From assembly GCA_910588285.1 (NCBI GenBank), contig CAJUQB010000159.1, positions 1 to 7,548 of the forward strand: 7,548 nucleotides of DNA. Reading direction: 5' to 3'. A program made the translations under genes and the position numbers. This document shows, in pieces, positions 5,812 to 7,548 of the stretch. The notes beneath the pieces were generated by a model. That model saw only the letters and a program-made list of their open reading frames with translations. It ran no database searches and was not told the DNA's origin. The first letter of the stretch is position 1. Each line of letters starts with the position of its first letter. This DNA comes from an uncultured Lachnospiraceae bacterium. Its GTDB lineage: Bacteria > Bacillota > Clostridia > Lachnospirales > Lachnospiraceae.

Positions 5812-6840
5812 CTATGCTCCCAATTCCAGAAGCAGCTCTAAATTTGCACGTTCGCAGTCATTCAGGCGGCTGTCGTCAAATTCCTCCGGCACATAGATTG
5901 GCTCATACCATACACGGCTCAAAAAGTATTCATACAGATCTTCATCCAAAAACATTCTTCCGTGGCGCGCATATATTTCATTCTTTGCCAGCTTTAAAAT
6001 CACTTCCGGGCAATTCACAAAATCCTTCCTGGCGTAATATACCTCATTGGTTCTAAACAGGTAGTCATGGATATCTATCTCTGGCGTTCCCTTCACATGC
6101 TCAACAAAATCCCGGGTTGCCTCCCAATAGGGATTATTTTTTACAAGCATCATTTTCTGTGCCAGAACCTCCTCGCAATTTCCGCGAAAATACACTGGCT
6201 CTACCGATGGTTTCTGTGTGTTTGATGCTTTCGCGCTGTTTCTCTGATTCTCTAATCTGGCCAGCAGCTCCAGGTTGGCCCGTTCGCAGTCATTCAGGCA
6301 GCTGTCGTCAAATTCTTCCGGGGTATAGGTTGGCTCATACCACATGCGGGTCAAAAAATATTCATACAGCATCTCATCCAGAAACATCCTTCCATGGCGG
6401 GCATATATCTCGTTTTTAGCCAGCTTTAAAAGCCTGTCTGAAAAATCTTGAAACTCATCTTCCGTATAATACTTGATATCTGTCTCAAAAAGCTCACAAT
6501 AATTATTAGGCCCCCCAACTCCCAAAAACCCTTCAAAATAATCATCTGCTGCTTTTCTATAGGGATTATCACAAGCCATTAACAATTTCTGTTCCCTGAT
6601 CTCCTCTTCACTCCCGTGAAAATACACGGGCTCCACAGATGGCCTTTCCGATTCCATAGCAGCTGTTTCCGGCCGCTTCAGACCTTGTAGCCTGCTGACC
6701 TCGATCTGCCCCAATACACCCCCGCTTACCGTTTTATACCCAGCGCCATGGAATATTTTCGCATCTAAACTGCATCCAGTATACAGGCATACTACAAAAC
6801 AAATACTCCATACGGTTATACATTTTTTGATCCCCATCAT
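5812..6840 (-). CDS. Lipoprotein with two tandem YARHG repeat units
   Basis: 342 residues. The ATG at 6840 (a second ATG follows directly) has a strong AAGGAGGGG ribosome site 3-5 nt upstream. Residues 1-23 are a signal peptide ending CLYTGC, a slightly unusual lipobox with Tyr at -3 and C23 as the probable lipidated residue. The mature part holds two copies of a unit of about 128 residues, spaced 144 residues apart (about 67-194 and 211-339). Each opens with PSVEPVYF and ends with a YARHG domain: LAKNEIYARHGRMFLDE, then WYEP, PEEFDDS and LNDCERANLELL. YARHG domains are typical of extracellular proteins of Firmicutes, with no defined ligand. The near-identical segments point to recent duplication. 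The gene has its own promoter and probably heads the transcript that continues into the lipoprotein gene. Confidence 0.92.
   Translation of the reverse strand: MMGIKKCITVWSICFVVCLYTGCSLDAKIFHGAGYKTVSGGVLGQIEVSRLQGLKRPETAAMESERPSVEPVYFHGSEEEIREQKLLMACDNPYRKAADDYFEGFLGVGGPNNYCELFETDIKYYTEDEFQDFSDRLLKLAKNEIYARHGRMFLDEMLYEYFLTRMWYEPTYTPEEFDDSCLNDCERANLELLARLENQRNSAKASNTQKPSVEPVYFRGNCEEVLAQKMMLVKNNPYWEATRDFVEHVKGTPEIDIHDYLFRTNEVYYARKDFVNCPEVILKLAKNEIYARHGRMFLDEDLYEYFLSRVWYEPIYVPEEFDDSRLNDCERANLELLLELGA
5824..6210 (-). repeat. Second intragenic YARHG repeat unit (DNA copy 2)
   Basis: Encodes residues 211-339 of the YARHG lipoprotein. It aligns with 6259-6642 at an offset of 432 bp. The strings NEIYARHGRMFLDE and LNDCERANLELL are identical in both copies. 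The middle of the unit (KGTPEIDIHDY here, GVGGPNNYCEL in the other) has diverged. Confidence 0.8.
6259..6642 (-). repeat. First intragenic YARHG repeat unit (DNA copy 1)
   Basis: Encodes residues 67-194 of the YARHG lipoprotein, beginning PSVEPVYFHG and ending ERANLELLAR. It is joined to copy 2 by a short Asn/Ser/Lys-rich linker (about residues 196-210). Confidence 0.8.
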
Positions 6841-6870
6841 TTTCCCCTCCTTCTGCTTTCCGTTTTTATA

Positions 6871-6904
6871 GTATAATTATACACAAATACGGTTGTTTTT
6901 TCAA
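6871..6904 (-). promoter_or_regulatory. Near-consensus promoter of the YARHG gene with palindrome over the -10
   Basis: On the minus strand, TTGAAA (6899-6904) and TATAAT (6876-6881) are separated by exactly 17 nt, an excellent sigma-A-type promoter. The -10 lies inside the perfect 12-bp palindrome GTATAATTATAC (6871-6882), which could serve as an operator or be chance symmetry of an AT-rich site. The gene start is about 35 nt downstream. Confidence 0.8.
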
Positions 6905-6936
6905 TTCCAGAGTTCATCACAGGTGTCCCGCTTATT

Positions 6937-7100
6937 TGTAATTGGTTACAATTCACGGGTCAGGAATGCGCACTAGCTGCACATTCCGTGAGAACATGAT
7001 TCAGGAGTGAGGGGCGATTTTTGCGTAGCAAAATTCGGAATATCGCCCCGAATCGTTACAGTTCGCGGCCGGTTAGGCCGTGAACTGTAACTGTAATTGC
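6937..7100. repeat. Cluster of palindromes, REP-like intergenic element
   Basis: Four inverted repeats are packed into about 160 bp. They are TGTAA-TTGG-TTACA (6937-6950); GGAATG..CATTCC extended by GCA/TGC (6963-6987); GGGGCGAT (7011-7018) with ATCGCCCC (7042-7049), enclosing TTTTGC-GTA-GCAAAA (7019-7033); and a 15-bp stem TTACAGTTCGCGGCC (7056-7070) with 7076-7090, one G-U pair, loop GGTTA. The motif TTACARTTCRCGG recurs at 6946, at 7056 and in inverted form ending at 7090. No coding potential is convincing. The layout resembles non-coding repetitive elements I recall from Lachnospiraceae genomes; copy number cannot be seen here. Confidence 0.65.
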
Positions 7101-7104
7101 GTAC

Positions 7105-7285
7105 CGGCTGCATCGCTTTCACCTGTTCGATATGGAATGGTTTTTCAATATGCCGTTTCCACATCATAAGCCATGTAAACCTTGATATCACGCCTTATTC
7201 CAGATATAATTTCATGCAACGCCTCCATATAGATTTTCTTATCTTCCACAATCAGAATATTTCTCCATCTTATGTCCAATTTCAT
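7105..7285 (-). pseudogene. Response-regulator receiver domain remnant with internal deletion
   Basis: From ATG 7285 the minus strand encodes 46 residues starting MKLDIRWRNILIVEDKKIYM, continuing ALHEIISGIRR and ending VYMAYDVETAY at TGA 7145-7147. ILIVED is the first strand and acidic pocket of a CheY-like receiver domain. Directly after, in another frame, the sequence HIEKPFHIEQVKAM (about 7150-7105) matches the end of the same domain, where the conserved Lys-Pro follows the fifth strand. About 60 residues between them, including the phosphoacceptor Asp and the Thr/Ser switch region, are missing, and the join is out of frame. The output domain is absent; REP-like palindromes start right beyond. 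Relatives I recall belong to LytTR-type regulators. GGGGGATGG lies upstream as a possible ribosome site. Confidence 0.65.
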
Positions 7286-7358
7286 CCATTCTTTACCATC
7301 CCCCAAAAATGGTCAGACAATTCCAGATATAGAAGATGAAAGATTATTTTTCAGACAG

Positions 7359-7404
7359 AAAAAACAGCGAACCGTTTTCTCATGAAAAACTTTGTCCGCT
7401 GTTT
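7359..7404 (-). terminator. Intrinsic terminator, minus strand
   Basis: AAACAGCG (7362-7369) pairs with CGCTGTTT (7397-7404). Inside, GTTTTC and GAAAAC form a further stem around a TCAT loop. On the minus strand the hairpin is followed by six T (7364-7359), giving a classical rho-independent terminator. It would end a gene coming from beyond the right edge of the window and insulate the response-regulator remnant. Confidence 0.75.
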
Positions 7405-7436
7405 CCCATCTTTGCAATCCAGTTCATGCGGTGATG

Positions 7437-7547
7437 CTAATACTGGCCCTGACTTTTTAATAATAGCTTTCTTTTCCCCACAAGGGATACACTTTTTCCT
7501 TTTACGGCTTTACCGTCACCATCCCAGAAAGCCACTGCTGGACAGTA
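7437..7547 (-). CDS. 3' end of an unidentified gene running off the right edge
   Basis: The minus strand has an open frame of 36 codons entering from the right edge (YCPAVAFWDGDGKAVKGK, then SVSLVGKRKLLLKSQGQY) and ending at TAG 7437-7439, about 30 nt before the terminator hairpin. A competing frame, TVQQWLSGMVTVKP with TAA at 7502-7504, also looks protein-like, so the phase of the true gene is uncertain. The terminator supports a minus-strand gene here; the product cannot be named. Confidence 0.35.
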   Translation of the reverse strand, partial: YCPAVAFWDGDGKAVKGKSVSLVGKRKLLLKSQGQY

Positions 7548-7548
7548 T

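Noticed and set aside
5631..6056. Plus-strand frame of 141 codons opposite the YARHG gene
   Set aside because: It is antisense to the conserved YARHG repeat, and a similar antisense frame recurs opposite the other repeat, as expected for a shadow.
6937..7100. CRISPR array
   Set aside because: The repeats are palindromes of differing sequence with irregular spacing, not direct repeats with unique spacers.

Overview
The window looks like accessory chromosome from a gut Firmicute, most likely a Lachnospiraceae relative. This is an inference from purine-rich GGAGG-type ribosome sites, YARHG and Clostridia-style lipoprotein families, and a mixed base composition. Nearly everything that looks functional lies on the minus strand. 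Gene remnants are unusually frequent, and there is one striking RNA.

Left part (1-1180): a hairpin, a good extended -10 promoter and a decayed IS4-like transposase. The transposase has lost its central catalytic region and is split by a frameshift at an ATGA overlap. It is followed by the 3' end of a helical, regulator-like protein on the plus strand.

Centre (1190-3327, minus strand): an apparent operon reading PAS-domain protein, YaiI/YqxD-type UPF0178 protein, AT-rich HEPN-type protein (RNLSVH motif), then a tRNA-like RNA. The tRNA-like element (1190-1288) has acceptor, D and T arms in canonical form. A 19-bp hairpin with a GAGG loop replaces the anticodon arm, so it cannot decode. Its first ten nucleotides contain the last codons and the TAG stop of the HEPN gene. 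HEPN proteins are typically ribonucleases, and several attack tRNA anticodon loops. A HEPN gene fused end to end with a tRNA mimic lacking an anticodon loop is therefore a good candidate for an undescribed toxin/RNA-antitoxin or defence module. This is the main discovery candidate of the window.

Right part (3447-7548, minus strand): an AlkZ-related-type protein; a lipoprotein whose frame continues past an amber codon into a C-type-lectin-like domain (probably one gene broken by a nonsense mutation); a frameshifted protein remnant; and a lipoprotein with two YARHG repeats behind a near-consensus promoter. Beyond these lie a cluster of strong palindromes resembling a REP-type intergenic element, a response-regulator remnant with an out-of-frame internal deletion, a minus-strand terminator, and the tail of a gene running off the right edge.
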